Source: Haberlea rhodopensis (Eukaryota > Streptophyta > Magnoliopsida > Lamiales > Gesneriaceae). Taken from it: a stretch of DNA of 64,000 bases. The DNA lies in NCBI GenBank assembly GCA_907163345.1, contig CAJQUN010000176.1, forward strand, positions 868,001-932,000. The letters are read 5' to 3'. The notes beneath the pieces are model-generated. The model saw nothing but the letters and a program-made list of their open reading frames with translations, was not told the origin of the DNA and searched no databases. Each line of letters starts with the position of its first letter. Positions within the stretch are counted from its first letter, which is position 1. Made by a program: the position numbers and the translations under genes. Below are positions 32,939 to 43,752 of this stretch, one piece after another.

Positions 32939-34890
32939 CTATTTGGGTCCAGAACGGATTAGCCCTTTGGGAACCCACACCTGTATCAGCTTTAGTGGCT
33001 TGTGTGTGTAGGGTGTGCTATGTGCTGGTCTGTCTCGATGTTGTGTGTGATAATGTGTGCGCTGTGAAAACCTTTGAATTTCATAAGGTAGTCTATATCT
33101 TCGTTGAATCGGTTTTGAGTTATAGTAATTGTATTGTCTTCCTTGCCTTAGATTTTGCACTTTTGGATTTGGTCTCACAGACACAAATCTTGCTGGTGCC
33201 TTATCGTTGGCTTGGTTGACATAACCAATCCCTTTTCTCAAATTTTGATTCACGTAAGGGACTCCTGTTTGAATCTTAGGTGCTTCAGTTTCATATACTG
33301 TGCTGGATTTAACAAATGTCATTTGTTTGACTTGATTCTGTACCAGCAACAGCTCAGACTCATCTTTGGTGCATTCTTTGGTGTCAAAGCCTAGGCCGGT
33401 GAAATCACCGACATTTCTTTGAGCTTCTTGTAATTCTTCCAAGGATGTTCTGGATTTTGTCCATGTTTTGAATATATGTGAGAGCTTAGCATTTTGTGTG
33501 CTAATTCTCTCATTTTCTTCATGGAGCTGATCATAAGAGATTTTCAGCTTATTCAGCTCGTTCTGGAGATTTTTGCACTCACCCTGCTCAGAGCAGCTTG
33601 GTTTGTTGTGCTCATCCATTTGAGTACTGATTTTGGCTTTATTCTTCTCAAATGATTCAGCTAAGATCCTATAATCATTTGCCATGTCTTGCAGTGCGGA
33701 CATGAGCTCTTCTCGTGTAAAATCATTTGATTCAAATTCGAATACCTCATCTGTCTGACTCATTTCTTCATCTGCCATCAGACATTGAGCCTCTTCTTCG
33801 CTTTCGCTGGAAGAATATTCAGAGCTGTCTGAATCGGAATCAGTCTGAGCCCATTTGCTGTTTCCTTCCTCAGCAACTAAGACTTTTTGGGATTTTCCAT
33901 GATTCTTGCGGTCTTGGTGGTGCTTCTTCTTTCTATCATCTCGATGCTTCTCTTTCCTTTCTTCTTTCTTCGGTCTGGTGCAGTCTGCAATAAAGTGTCC
34001 GGTCTTACCACAATTGTAGCAAGCCTGATCGTTAACATTATCATCTTTTCTTGATTTATAATGATGAGAGGGTTTGAAGTTCCTCTTATTTTTAGACATA
34101 AATTTACCGAATTTCTTTATAAATAATGACATAGCATCGTTACTCATCTGTTCAGCAGATCGGTCTGATGTTGAAGTGATCTGGTCTGGGATGGCTGCCA
34201 GGGCCTTGTTGGGTTGAGAGATGAATGGCTCTGCTTCACCTCTGCTTATTAGTTCAAACTCATAGGCCTTGAGATCTGCAAACAGATCATGAAGTTCAAC
34301 CTTGTTAAGGTCTTTTGATTCCCTCATGGCAATGGTCTTTACATCCCATTCCTTTGGCAGAGCTCTCATTACTTTCAGAGCGATCTCTCTGTTAGTATAT
34401 TCCTTCCCCAGACCATTCAGTTCATTTATGATGCTGGTGACTCTTTCATCAAACTCATTTAGAGTTTCACCACTTTTCATCTTTATGCTCTCAAATCTTT
34501 GAAGAGCCACAGTTAACTTGTTTTCTTTGGTCTGGTCGTTGCCTTCACATAGCTGTGCTATCTTCTCCCAAATTTCTTTGGCAGTAGAGCACATTTTGAT
34601 TTTGCTGAACATGTTCTGTCCAAAGTTTTGAACAAGATGTCTTTGGCCACATTGTCGAGGTTTGCTTTCTTTCTATCCTCATTCGTCCAGAGGGATCTGT
34701 CTTTTTCTACCATTTGTGGTTCTCCACTGGTAGTGGCGACTGCTGTATTTATTTTTAGGATCTTCATTGGTCCATCGGTGATGACGAACCACATGTCGTC
34801 ATCCTGAGCTGCCAGGTGAGCTTGCATTCTGATTCTCCAGTCATCATAATCTTCTTTCGAGAACATGGGGATTTTGTTGAATGATGCCAT
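32939..34890 (-). pseudogene. Sirevirus gag, one frameshift
   Basis: The frame starts at 34,890 (MASFNKIPMFSKEDYDDWRI) and runs to 34,558. The body of gag is in another frame from 34,612 to 32,939 (557 codons). They meet at about 34,612-34,620, where the conserved ILFKTL-x-x-x-FSKIKMC region loses one base. The body has the Copia gag core (EIWEKIAQLCEG through FDERVTSIINELNGLG), a lysine-rich linker and a canonical CX2CX4HX4C zinc knuckle (CYNCGKTGHFIADC), then a long acidic and coiled region. It ends with WVPKGLIRSGPK and a TAG codon. The gag N-terminus cannot be joined to its body without frameshifting, so this copy probably cannot build particles alone. Confidence 0.87.
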
Positions 34891-34926
34891 CAGCTTAATA
34901 TTCTTTATGCTGATTAAGATAACCTG

Positions 34927-34940
34927 GCTCTGATACCACT
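34927..34940 (-). promoter_or_regulatory. Sirevirus primer binding site
   Basis: The minus strand reads TGGTATCAGAGCCA, one or two bases from the 5' LTR edge at 34,941, complementary to tRNA-iMet. It confirms that the right-hand LTR is the 5' LTR. Confidence 0.92.
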
Positions 34941-36100
34941 TGTTAGGATCGGTCCGGAGTGTTTAGAGGGGGGGTGAATGAACACTCCTTACAAAATTTA
35001 TCCCTTGTGATTTCTTTGTGATTAGTGAAAGAAATCTGTTACTTAATCAACTCTTTGAACAGAACAGACCACTAATAAGTAAGTGCGGAAACGGTCTGCT
35101 CTTGTGTAAGTAAGAACAGCTCGATGGCTAAGTGCAGAATGATAAGACACAGGATATGTTTCTGGAAGTTCGAAGGTGGTGTAATCCTTCTACGTCTCCC
35201 CTTCTTCCAATTAAGGAATGTTTATACTAGAAGACTTTGATTTATACAATCCTGTTGTACAAACCCGATTCAGGCTGGATTTACCTCACTACCAGTCTGA
35301 AACTCCTAGTCACTCAACCTGCTCAGACACACTCTGTCTGACAGTTACAATATGTTGCTCACTTCTATTTTTCAATACACAATGCGCACAGTGATCCTAC
35401 AATGATCAAATGTTACAAAGTAATTGCGCTTAAATAACTTCAGCTCGAAAGCTTCTGAACTTTGTAGGCGTGTGCTGTTTTGCTTTCTTGTATATTTTTC
35501 AATTGATCAGCGTGAGTTGTAGAGTCCAGAGCCTTTTGCATCTGTTTGTTGCATCCTTTTATAGTTGAAGGTGGCAACGGCATTGTTTCCCTTAATGTGC
35601 AGCTATGACTCTTTTTAAACTCTGAGAAAGCTACAGTCTTCTTCTTCAGGATACTTGCCGTTCTGGTATATGCTTTCGGCGACTGTCAGGTAAGCTCTTC
35701 TTTGTCTTCTTACCTATTATGGCAATCTTCAGTCTTTGGTCCTTTGTAGCATTAATTGCAGCATTAAATGCTACAATAAATATCCGTTGATGATTCGGAC
35801 TGAGAAGCCATCCTTTATGTATCCTTGACTGCTCTGATCTGATAAAGGTTGAGATCGATCTGAAGCATCGATCTATTCAGTCTGGAATCCATCGATCCGG
35901 TCTGATATGCAATATTCTTTATCAGTTTGCTCTGATATGTCCGATCGATCTGGTATGCCTAATTTTCATCGATCCGGTCTGAAATGCTTTGCCATCTTGC
36001 TCTGTTGAGTCCGATCGATCTGGTCAGCCTGATTTCTATCGATCCGGTCTGAACTGTTTTGTCATCTTTAAAATCTCATCGATAAGGTCCGGAACTAACA
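34941..36100 (-). repeat. Sirevirus 5' LTR
   Basis: 1,160 bp and almost identical to the left LTR. The right edge AACTAACA abuts the target duplication GTAGT. It carries the same ATCGATC-rich tandem phrases at 35,830-36,095. Confidence 0.95.
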
Positions 36101-36232
36101 GTAGTGTCCTCTCGATTTCAGGGTCGTATTGAAAATTATCTTCGTGATCGGATGATTCACCTATACTCATGAACAAACTAGATCGACAGTGTAGAATAGT
36201 AAAAAAATTAACATGAAAATAAACAATGTCTT

Positions 36233-36249
36233 CCCCGGCAACGACGCCA
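36233..36249 (-). promoter_or_regulatory. Athila primer binding site (tRNA-Asp type)
   Basis: The minus strand reads TGGCGTCGTTGCCGGGG, the primer site characteristic of Athila/Tat elements. It lies a few bases inside the 5' LTR edge at 36,257. Confidence 0.88.
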
Positions 36250-36256
36250 AATTTGG

Positions 36257-39012
36257 TGTGCGCTTATCGTGTACGCCCAAATTAACCCTCTCAGTTAATA
36301 ACAATAGTTAATGTAGTAGAGTGAGTAGAGATCGATCACACGAGCAATGATGTATTTTTGTGTTAACTTATGCAAACAAATAGTAAAAATGAGGGATTTG
36401 GAATTAATTAAAATACTACTAAGTAAATTCTATGAATTAAAATATTGAGAAAAATTAACTAAGATGATTAAATTATGAGAAAATAGCGATCTTGGTTTTC
36501 CGTCGACTTTACAATTGAGGTTTACTATCTCGATCATCGGTCTTTACATACGATTCAACTTCCATATGAATATTCATCTTTGGACATTCAATCCAATAAT
36601 TAAAGCCATATCTCCCCTTACGTTTTAGTTAAGTAGCCCAAGTATTCTAGATTAACCCTTATCAATTCAATCAATCAAAATACAAGCGATTAAGATTTAA
36701 ATCGATGATAGCGTAAAAACTAGTGAGATCGATGAAGCTAAACAACACAATTCAAGGGTCTATGTTTAATCTAGTCAAGTGTTTTTCCTAAGAATTTAAT
36801 AAACTCACAAGCAAAAATTTATTAATCTTAGTTGCTTCGTAAATTAGAGGTGTCAAAAATTCCGTATTTGATATCTAATTTAGCGTTATATTGCATGAAC
36901 AATAACAAGATGGCTAATCCAATAATCAAATACAACTCATGACAATAAAATCAGAAAAACAATTGACATTCAATGAAAATCAACAAATAAAAACTTAATC
37001 TCACGAGAATCGTAAACTCCTAATGTATCGTCTTCATTAACCAAGAATCACAAGAAGTTAGCCACTCATGTTCAATGTCAAACAATAAAAATCCATTATG
37101 AAAAGTATAAGACCCTCATACCGTGTTCTTTTAAATCATGTTTAGGTTCTCAATAAGCATGTGATTAATTTATTAATGTAATGCCTCATACTTGATTAAT
37201 GTTAATCAGGAAATTACAAGTTGTAAACTCACTTGTCAAGTAATCATAAACGAAATCAGAATCAGAAAATTTAGAAAATACCAAAAAGATTTTAAAATAT
37301 ATAAATCTATTTGAAGTGGTTGAATTTTTTTTTAAAAAAATAAAAAATAAATATCATTGGAACGAATAAAAAGTCCAATAGCTTTTAGTTTCATTTTGTC
37401 GTGTGTATCTTTGTACATATTCATTGATCCTTATCATTGTTTTAGCTACACACACAAAACACCTACTCATACACTGAAGTCGAGAGAGAAGAAAAAGGGA
37501 GAGTCATCTCTTCTTCTTTTTTCAAGAGCCGAAGGTTTGAAACTTTGATTAAATGGCCCGAAAAGATATCCATTCGCGGCTCCTATGATATGGTATTGAT
37601 TTAGGATACGATACTGTGTCTGGCATTAAATGGCCCGAAAAGACAGTCATTCGCGGCTCCTACGATATATCGAGATAGGAGACTGATAGTGATCTGAGGA
37701 CCTATCTGAGTAGTCACTATTCTTGACTGATGAGATGCTTGAGCTATGATTTGATAATGTTTCAATTGATTCCGATATACCCAATGGATGCATGATTATA
37801 TGATATATCCAGTGGATGGATATATGACATGTTATCGACACTACATGCATTGCATTGCATTACATCATATATCACATTTTATATATACATGTTGTATATA
37901 TTATGATCGTTCCATATTGGGCTTTTGCTCACCCCCAATGGGGGCTCTTGTTGTCTTTGTGTGTGGACAATGACAGGTAGCAGAGTTGGCCAGGATCCCA
38001 GACATGGTACATTCGGTGGGAGCCACACTTGAGATGTTTATTTTCCTTCTTATCCCAATAGTATATATAGGGGTGTGTCCCCTAGAGTGTGATGAGTTTA
38101 TTTATATTTAGTTTATTTTAGTACAGTATGGATATGTGTTTAATAGTTTGATTTGTTTATGCTGGTTTGTGTTGATGGATATGAAACTGATGGTATCTAT
38201 ACATATTTTGAGTATATGTCTATTAGTAATGGTGGTATGTTCCTCGTACGATGAGGTAATGCCTAAATTTTTAGGGTCACATGTTAATCAATGAGAAACT
38301 AATCTTTCGTTGTTTATGTTATAATTATCATTGTGTGATCATTAATCACGTGATTAGGGTTGAGGCCCTCACAAAAAGCATAATCAAAAACAAAATAAAA
38401 ACGTTACTAAAGACTAGCACGATTCCGGGGCGTAACTTTGTCCCGTGCTTAGAAATCTTCAAATTCTTCTTCAACAATTGAGAGAAATTTCTTCTAAGTC
38501 TAAAATATAATGAATGGTCTGATATGAGGTCCAATTTTTGTGTATATAGGGTAGGAGGCTGATAGGGTAGGTCAAAATCTATCCAAAGATGGTAAAAATC
38601 GAGTTTCCACATCTTTGAGGAATATACGGTGCGATCGATCGGTAGAACCCAACGATCAATTGCTAGTTCCTATTTTCTCTAAATTCTCTGGCTTGTGATC
38701 GATCGCTGGAAATCGCCCATTGATTGCTAGGATGATTTTTTCGTTGCCTACTGCCTCGCGCCATTGATTTCTCCTTATGGGGCGATGGATCACAATCTTT
38801 GGTTAAATTTATGCATTTTTCTTGGTCTTCTTGATCCCTTATCAACTCCAATACATTCTTTGGTCCTTATTCACCATTATTAACTCGATTTCTTTGATTT
38901 CAGCTACATTCACACAAATATATGATTAGGTAGCATATATATCAAATTAATCATTAAAATACACCCAATCGTAGACAATTATACTCAGTAGATGTGTCTA
39001 TTTATAGTCACA
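36257..39012 (-). repeat. Athila 5' LTR, split by a solo LTR
   Basis: Two parts, 36,257-37,105 and 38,379-39,012, together about 1.48 kb. The plus strand begins TGTGCGCTTATCG and ends TATAGTCACA. The second part holds eroded GATCGATC palindromes (38,631, 38,696). No coding. Confidence 0.8.
37106..38373 (+). mobile_element. Gypsy-type solo LTR in the Athila LTR
   Basis: 1,268 bp, with a perfect AAAAG target duplication (37,101-37,105 and 38,374-38,378). It starts TATAAGACCC (TG mutated to TA) and ends GAGGCCCTCACA. The end resembles the 5' LTR at 3,710-6,266 (CATTGTGTGAT...TTGATTAGG...CTCACA), and 37,932-37,950 has the same CCCCC...GGGGGCTCTTG-type block, so they are relatives. No internal region remains. 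Confidence 0.85.
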
Positions 39013-39687
39013 CCACACTTCCTACAAATACTCCATTTTTGGAGAGTACATTTTCTCCAGATTCTAAAACTAATCCAAAACCCGTCTTGACTAGCGCCGA
39101 TCCGGATATCAGGTTTTTTGGATATCAGGAACATGTAATACATCAATGAGAGTCAATTCATTTCTCGATGTCATCTTTAGAACCACTTTCTCCATTCCAA
39201 TTATAGTTGATGTAGTAGAGTTTCCCATGTAGAGTTGGCGCACACTTATTGGCGTGTATGTGGAGAACATGGCTTTGTCCGAGCACACATGACGGGTAAC
39301 ATCGGAATCGAAGAACCATTCCATAGGATTGTCCACCAAGTTCGCTTCAAAGACTACCGCATTTAGCATTAGATCATTCAAGTCGTTTGATATATCATCT
39401 TTGGTTACCTTGACTTGAGCATTTGCTTTCTCACGATTGTATTTATTACGACAATCATTTTCCATATGATTGGGTTTTTCACACTTGTAGCATTTACCTT
39501 TGAACTTCTTTGCCTTGTCATTTTTATTGTCATTTTTTATTGTCATACCGTCAAACTTTCGCTCGATTCTCAGATGAATCACAAGGTCTTCAAGAGTCAT
39601 TTCTTTGCCTTTATGCTTTAGATAATTCTTGAAGTTCATCCAACTAGGAGGGAGTTTTTCAATCATCACGGCCACTTGGAATAAATC
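39013..39687 (-). pseudogene. Old Copia element: gag end and protease
   Basis: 39,675 down to 39,109 encodes the second half of a Copia gag (MIEKLPPSWMNFKNYLKHKG), a zinc knuckle (CYKCEKPNHMENDC) and the protease start (WFFDSDVTRHVC). The active-site triad that should be DSG is DSD. A frame change near 39,110 follows, and 39,100-39,013 continues protease (SALVKTGFGLVLESGENVLS) right up to the Athila LTR. The first part of gag lies beyond the Tekay element, at 48,543-49,010. This is a broken gene carrying two independent transposon insertions. Confidence 0.87.
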
Positions 39688-41694
39688 TGTAAGGACACTA
39701 GTTTCTTAAATGCGGATTAAAGGCGTAAATAAAATTTTCATGCATAAACGGAGTATAAAAATCGTGTTGATGCCTTGAGCTATTAGATTACAGTGCCAAA
39801 ATAAAATTCCAAAAGGGATTAATTACATTCCCAACCAATGAATGTTAATCATATAGCTTTACACTACTCCTAGAGTAGATACTATACAAAAGAATGTGCC
39901 TGCTACCAAGAGCACTCTTCACTAGCTCACCGCATCAACTCGCCTTAGCCCGTCCGCCCAAAAGTACCTACAGGAACAACCCCAAGACCATGAGCATGTA
40001 TATAAATCATATTCACAATAATATGATTGCAAGTTAAATGCATAAATCGTAAATGCGATTCACTTCCTGTATTTAATACATTTAAAAGCTCCATTTGGTT
40101 GTCCCTGTACCACAATCATAATCAATGGATTATAAAACCAATAATTTATGCCATGACATGCACTCATTCCATGTATACCAATGGCCAGTTCCAGTCTTAT
40201 TATATCAGTGGCATAATACCCCTCGCGTTTACATGACAGCGGCATTAATACCCCTCGCTTCGACATATTAGCGGCATAATATCCCTCGCATCAACATGAC
40301 AGCGGCATTATCATTCGCTTCGACATGTTTGCGGCAAATATTCTTCATCGCTATAATATGACAGCGGCAAGTATTCTATCATCGCTTCGACATGAAGGCG
40401 GCAAGTATTCTTCATCACTGTAATATAATCTCGACCCACAATTACATGCAACCATAATGCATATTCCAACCATGTATGCAACCATAATGCATAAACAAGA
40501 CCATATATGCAACCATAATGCATAACCAATTCAAAGCGTAATAAATACGTTTTACCGTCCGATGCCCGTACGTCTCACTACGTACCTTAGTTCCAAAAGT
40601 GGAGATATCGTGGACTTTATCTCCTAAGTTGTGTGGCCACCTGGGATGGTTCTACACATTCACACAAATCAATATTAGGAGCCAATAATAGTACAATATC
40701 AAAAATTCGACAAAAATATCCAAAAATCCCACATTTTGCCTTTCACGATCGATCGCGAGACCTTACTGCCCGTTTCCCAAATTTTCTGGCTTTGGCGATC
40801 GATCGACACATTTGGCGCGATGCGCGATCGATCGCCAGCCTCGCCGATCGATCGCCCAAGAGTGGCGATCGATTGCTAGACACTCCAAACGCGCACTGGC
40901 AGCGCGCGATCGATCGCCTGGAACGGGCGATCGATCGCCAGTGTCTGTAACCCGAAAATTCACCATTTTTGCTCCAAATTTCCTTTACAATCCATACCAA
41001 CTCTCCTACCTTCAAACCAACAACATCAAACACAAATAACCTTCAAAATACACTTTAAACATCCCAAAAATCCAACATTCAACCAAGATAATACCAACCC
41101 AAAATAACCTATTTCAAAACCATTCAAAACCTTAACAAACCCAATCCAAACACAACAAAAACAACAAGGAGGTATCCATACCTCTTGGGGGCTCCAAATC
41201 TCACACCAAATCCCACAAATCAAGTTTTTGGAAGGATTTCTCTTCACCTCTTTGCCCAATCTCGAAAATTAAGGGGAGAAGGGTTTGGATGAGTGATTTG
41301 GGGGAAGTAGAAAAATGATGGGTATAGTGGGGATTGGGGGGAGGGGGTGTATTAAGTGGGTTTGTTTTAAATAAAATCCACTCCCACAATTGCCATGGTG
41401 TATAAAACACCCCAACATGATATTTTAAAATCATTTTACCAAAATGCACCAAAATCTCAATTAAATCCACGCTTGACCAAATAATTATCAATAACCATAA
41501 ACAGACCATAATAACCCCTAACTTCCCAACATGCATAACATGCACCCCGAAATGCACTGCCGGGTCACGCATACCATGTGACTAAGCATTTTACCAAGAT
41601 AATTAATTCCAACACATATATTAATTATCACCATAAAAATCACATAAACATAATCAATGCCCAAATTGCATATAATTATTTCGGTGATATCACA
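39688..41694 (-). repeat. Tekay 3' LTR
   Basis: TGTAAGGACAC...GATATCACA on the plus strand. Contents are GCGGCAT...CCCTCGC repeats (40,195-40,415), three TATGCAACCATAATGCATA-like repeats (40,443-40,525), and a GATCGATC palindrome array (40,745-40,945). No coding. Confidence 0.93.
40745..40945. repeat. GATCGATC palindrome array, seven copies (left Tekay LTR)
   Basis: Cores at about 40,748, 40,797, 40,828, 40,846, 40,865 (GATCGATT), 40,907 and 40,927, mostly flanked as GGCGATCGATCGCC. The unit is its own reverse complement, so both strands carry the same signal. Confidence 0.92.
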
Positions 41695-41734
41695 ATACTC
41701 CCCTACTTATAAGATTTATCCCTCGAAATCGCAT

Positions 41735-42132
41735 GCACTTACCCAAATCGAAACCAAACATAAATCACATACCAGAAAATAACTCCGGGTAGTGCTGCAT
41801 CATATGCCGCTCCGTCTCCCACGTGGCCTCCTCGACACCCCTGCGATTCCACTGAACCTTTACCATCGGTATCACTTTGTTCCGAAGTCTCGGATCAGCC
41901 CTATCCAAATCCTGACTGGCCGTTCCTCATAGGATACATCAGAATCCAACTGAACCTCAGAAGGCTGCAATACATGCGACGGATCCGGCTCATACTTCCG
42001 TAGCATAGATACATGAAATACGTCGTGAATACCAGACAACGACGGTGGCAGTGCCAAACGGTAAGCCAAGGTACCGATGCGCTGTAAAATCTCATACGGT
42101 CCCACATACCTCGGAGACAATTTACCACGCAT
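41735..42132 (-). pseudogene. Tekay pol C-terminus with chromodomain-like tail
   Basis: 42,132 down to 41,905 encodes LSPRYVGPYEILQRIGTLAY and IHDVFHVSMLRKY, the GPY/F module that ends gypsy integrases. Beyond a frame change near 41,900, the sequence at 41,895-41,790 encodes a chromodomain-type tail (VKVQWNRRGVEEATWETE on the minus strand). Separated from the core by a frameshift near 42,130. Confidence 0.78.
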
Positions 42133-43042
42133 ACCAAACGAACCACACCCCTGAAAGGTGAGATCTTCAAAAAGACTCTATCTCCCAACTGAAACTCCAA
42201 CGGTCTCCGCCGTTTATTCGCATAGGCTGCCTGCCTGTCCTGGGCTGCCTTCATTTTCTGACGGATAACCTTCACCTTATCCTCCATCTCCCGAATCAGT
42301 TCGGGTCCTCCCACTGCTTTACTGGTCAAGTCATCCCAGTATAATGGCGATCTACAATGCCTACCATACAAAGCCTCAAACGGTGACATCTGAATACTCG
42401 TCTGATAGCTATTGTTGTATGAGAACTCTACCAAAGCCAAAGAATCCTGCCATGAGGCATCAAACTCCAACACACAAGCTCGCAGCATGTCCTCGAGCGT
42501 CTGTATAGTACTCTCAGTCTGACCGTCCGTCTGGGGATGATATGTCATACTCAACCTCACCTCAGTACCCAACGCTGACTGAAGACCTCCCCAGAAATGA
42601 TATGTGAACCACGGATCTCTGTCAGACACAATAGACACCGGAATCCCGGTGCAATCTCACTATGTCCCTGACATATAACTGAGCCATCCTCAAGTATGTG
42701 TACGTCATACTGTAGGGGGTGAAGTGAGCTACATTCGTCAGCCTGTCAATGATCACCCAAATGGCGTCACAACCCGAAGTAGTCCTTGGCAAGTGGGTCA
42801 CAAAGTCCATAGATATGTGCTCCCACTTCCACTCCGGTATCTCTAAGCTCCTTAGTTCGCCACCAGGTCTCTGTCTCTCTGCTTTAACTTGTTGACAGAT
42901 CAAACACTTCTTGACAAAAGCAATCACATCACGCTTCATCCGTTTCCACCAGAACTAATCGCACAAGTCCTTATACATCTTCCTCCCTCCTGGGTGGATA
43001 CTGAATCGGCTACTTTGAGCTCGCTCTAAGATTCCTCTACTC
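41901..43042 (-). pseudogene. Tekay integrase, frameshifted
   Basis: 42,939-42,622 holds the end of the zinc region and the start of the core (CLICQQVKAERQRPGG, WEHISMDFVTHLP). After a frame change at about 42,635, 42,638-42,150 continues with VSDRDPWFTYHFW, the HPQTDGQTEST segment with the catalytic glutamate, and NNSYQTSIQMSPFEALYG. In the known family this forms the DDE strand-transfer enzyme. Stops and frameshifts on both sides make it inactive. Confidence 0.87.
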
Positions 43043-43044
43043 AA

Positions 43045-43728
43045 CTACGGCGTACATGGAACTACCCATTGGTTACCGAGTCTCAAAGAACCATCCTCAG
43101 CCACTCTGAACTTTGACGGCTGCCCCTGAAGTGCCAATGATGACCATCTCTGAACCTCAACATCTGTCCTCTGAGCTCTCCTGATATTCTCGTAGATATC
43201 TGGCTCAGCCAATAAGGTCGATACCCAAACCGGCGATGCGTCCACATAGAAGTCATAGCCCATATGGCAGCAAGAAGTCATCATAGCTGACAAATGCATG
43301 ACATCCTCAGCAGTATTCTTCACCTTCCGACTCAAGGCGTCTGCTGTCAAATTGGCTTTCCCTGGATGGTACTCTATCTCACAGTCATAGTCTTTAAGTA
43401 GATCCATTCATCTCCTCTGACGCATATTCAACTCTGCCTGAGTGAATAAGAATTTCAAACTCTTATGATCCGTATATATGGTAAAAGATGTACCATACAG
43501 ATAATGCCTCCAAATCTTAAGGGCAAAGATAATAGCTGCCAACTCCAAATCATGGACTGGGTATCTAGCCTCATGCGGCTTCAACTGCCTCGATGCATAA
43601 GCTACCACATGCTTATCTTGCATCAATACACAACTCAAGCCCTGCAGTGATGCGTCAGTATAAAGGACAAACCTCTTGTTCTCTGAGGGAATCACCAATA
43701 CCGGCGCCGTCGTCAATCGGTGCTTCAA
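43045..43728 (-). pseudogene. Tekay RNase H, with stop codons
   Basis: One frame from 43,728 to 43,045 with an internal TGA near 43,405 (MRQRR-stop-MDLLKDYD; the conserved residue there is tryptophan, so TGG probably became TGA). Motifs present are YTDASLQGLSCVLMQ, ASRQLKPHEARYPVHDLELA, IYTDHKSLKFLF and ADALSRK. It is separated from the RT frame by a TAG at about 43,753. Confidence 0.88.
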
Positions 43729-43752
43729 CTCTTGGAAGCTCTCCTCGCAAGC

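Larger units (their letters stand above)
25754..36100 (-). mobile_element. Young Sirevirus (Copia) with LTRs, gag, pol and a third ORF
   Basis: 10,347 bp, flanked by a perfect 5-bp target duplication GTAGT (25,749-25,753 and 36,101-36,105). LTRs of 1,161 and 1,160 bp differ at two bases plus one G-run length change. The primer site is at 34,927-34,940, and the polypurine tract (AAAAAGGGGG on the minus strand) is right after the left LTR. Gene order on the minus strand is gag, pol, then a 686-codon ORF before the 3' LTR, which is the Sirevirus layout. It sits in the gag/leader of the Athila element. Confidence 0.95.
22126..39012 (-). mobile_element. Athila/Tat-lineage gypsy element, internally deleted, split by two insertions
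   Basis: Right end: 5' LTR at 36,257-39,012 next to a tRNA-Asp-type primer site. Left end: the last 78 bp of the 3' LTR (22,126-22,203), nearly matching 38,935-39,012, then a polypurine-like tract. Between them only gag and protease remnants survive, with RT, RNase H and integrase gone. Removing the Sirevirus (25,754-36,100) and the solo LTR (37,106-38,373) with their target copies leaves about 5.3 kb. At 39,012/39,013 it joins Copia protease sequence, so it had inserted into that older element. Confidence 0.8.
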
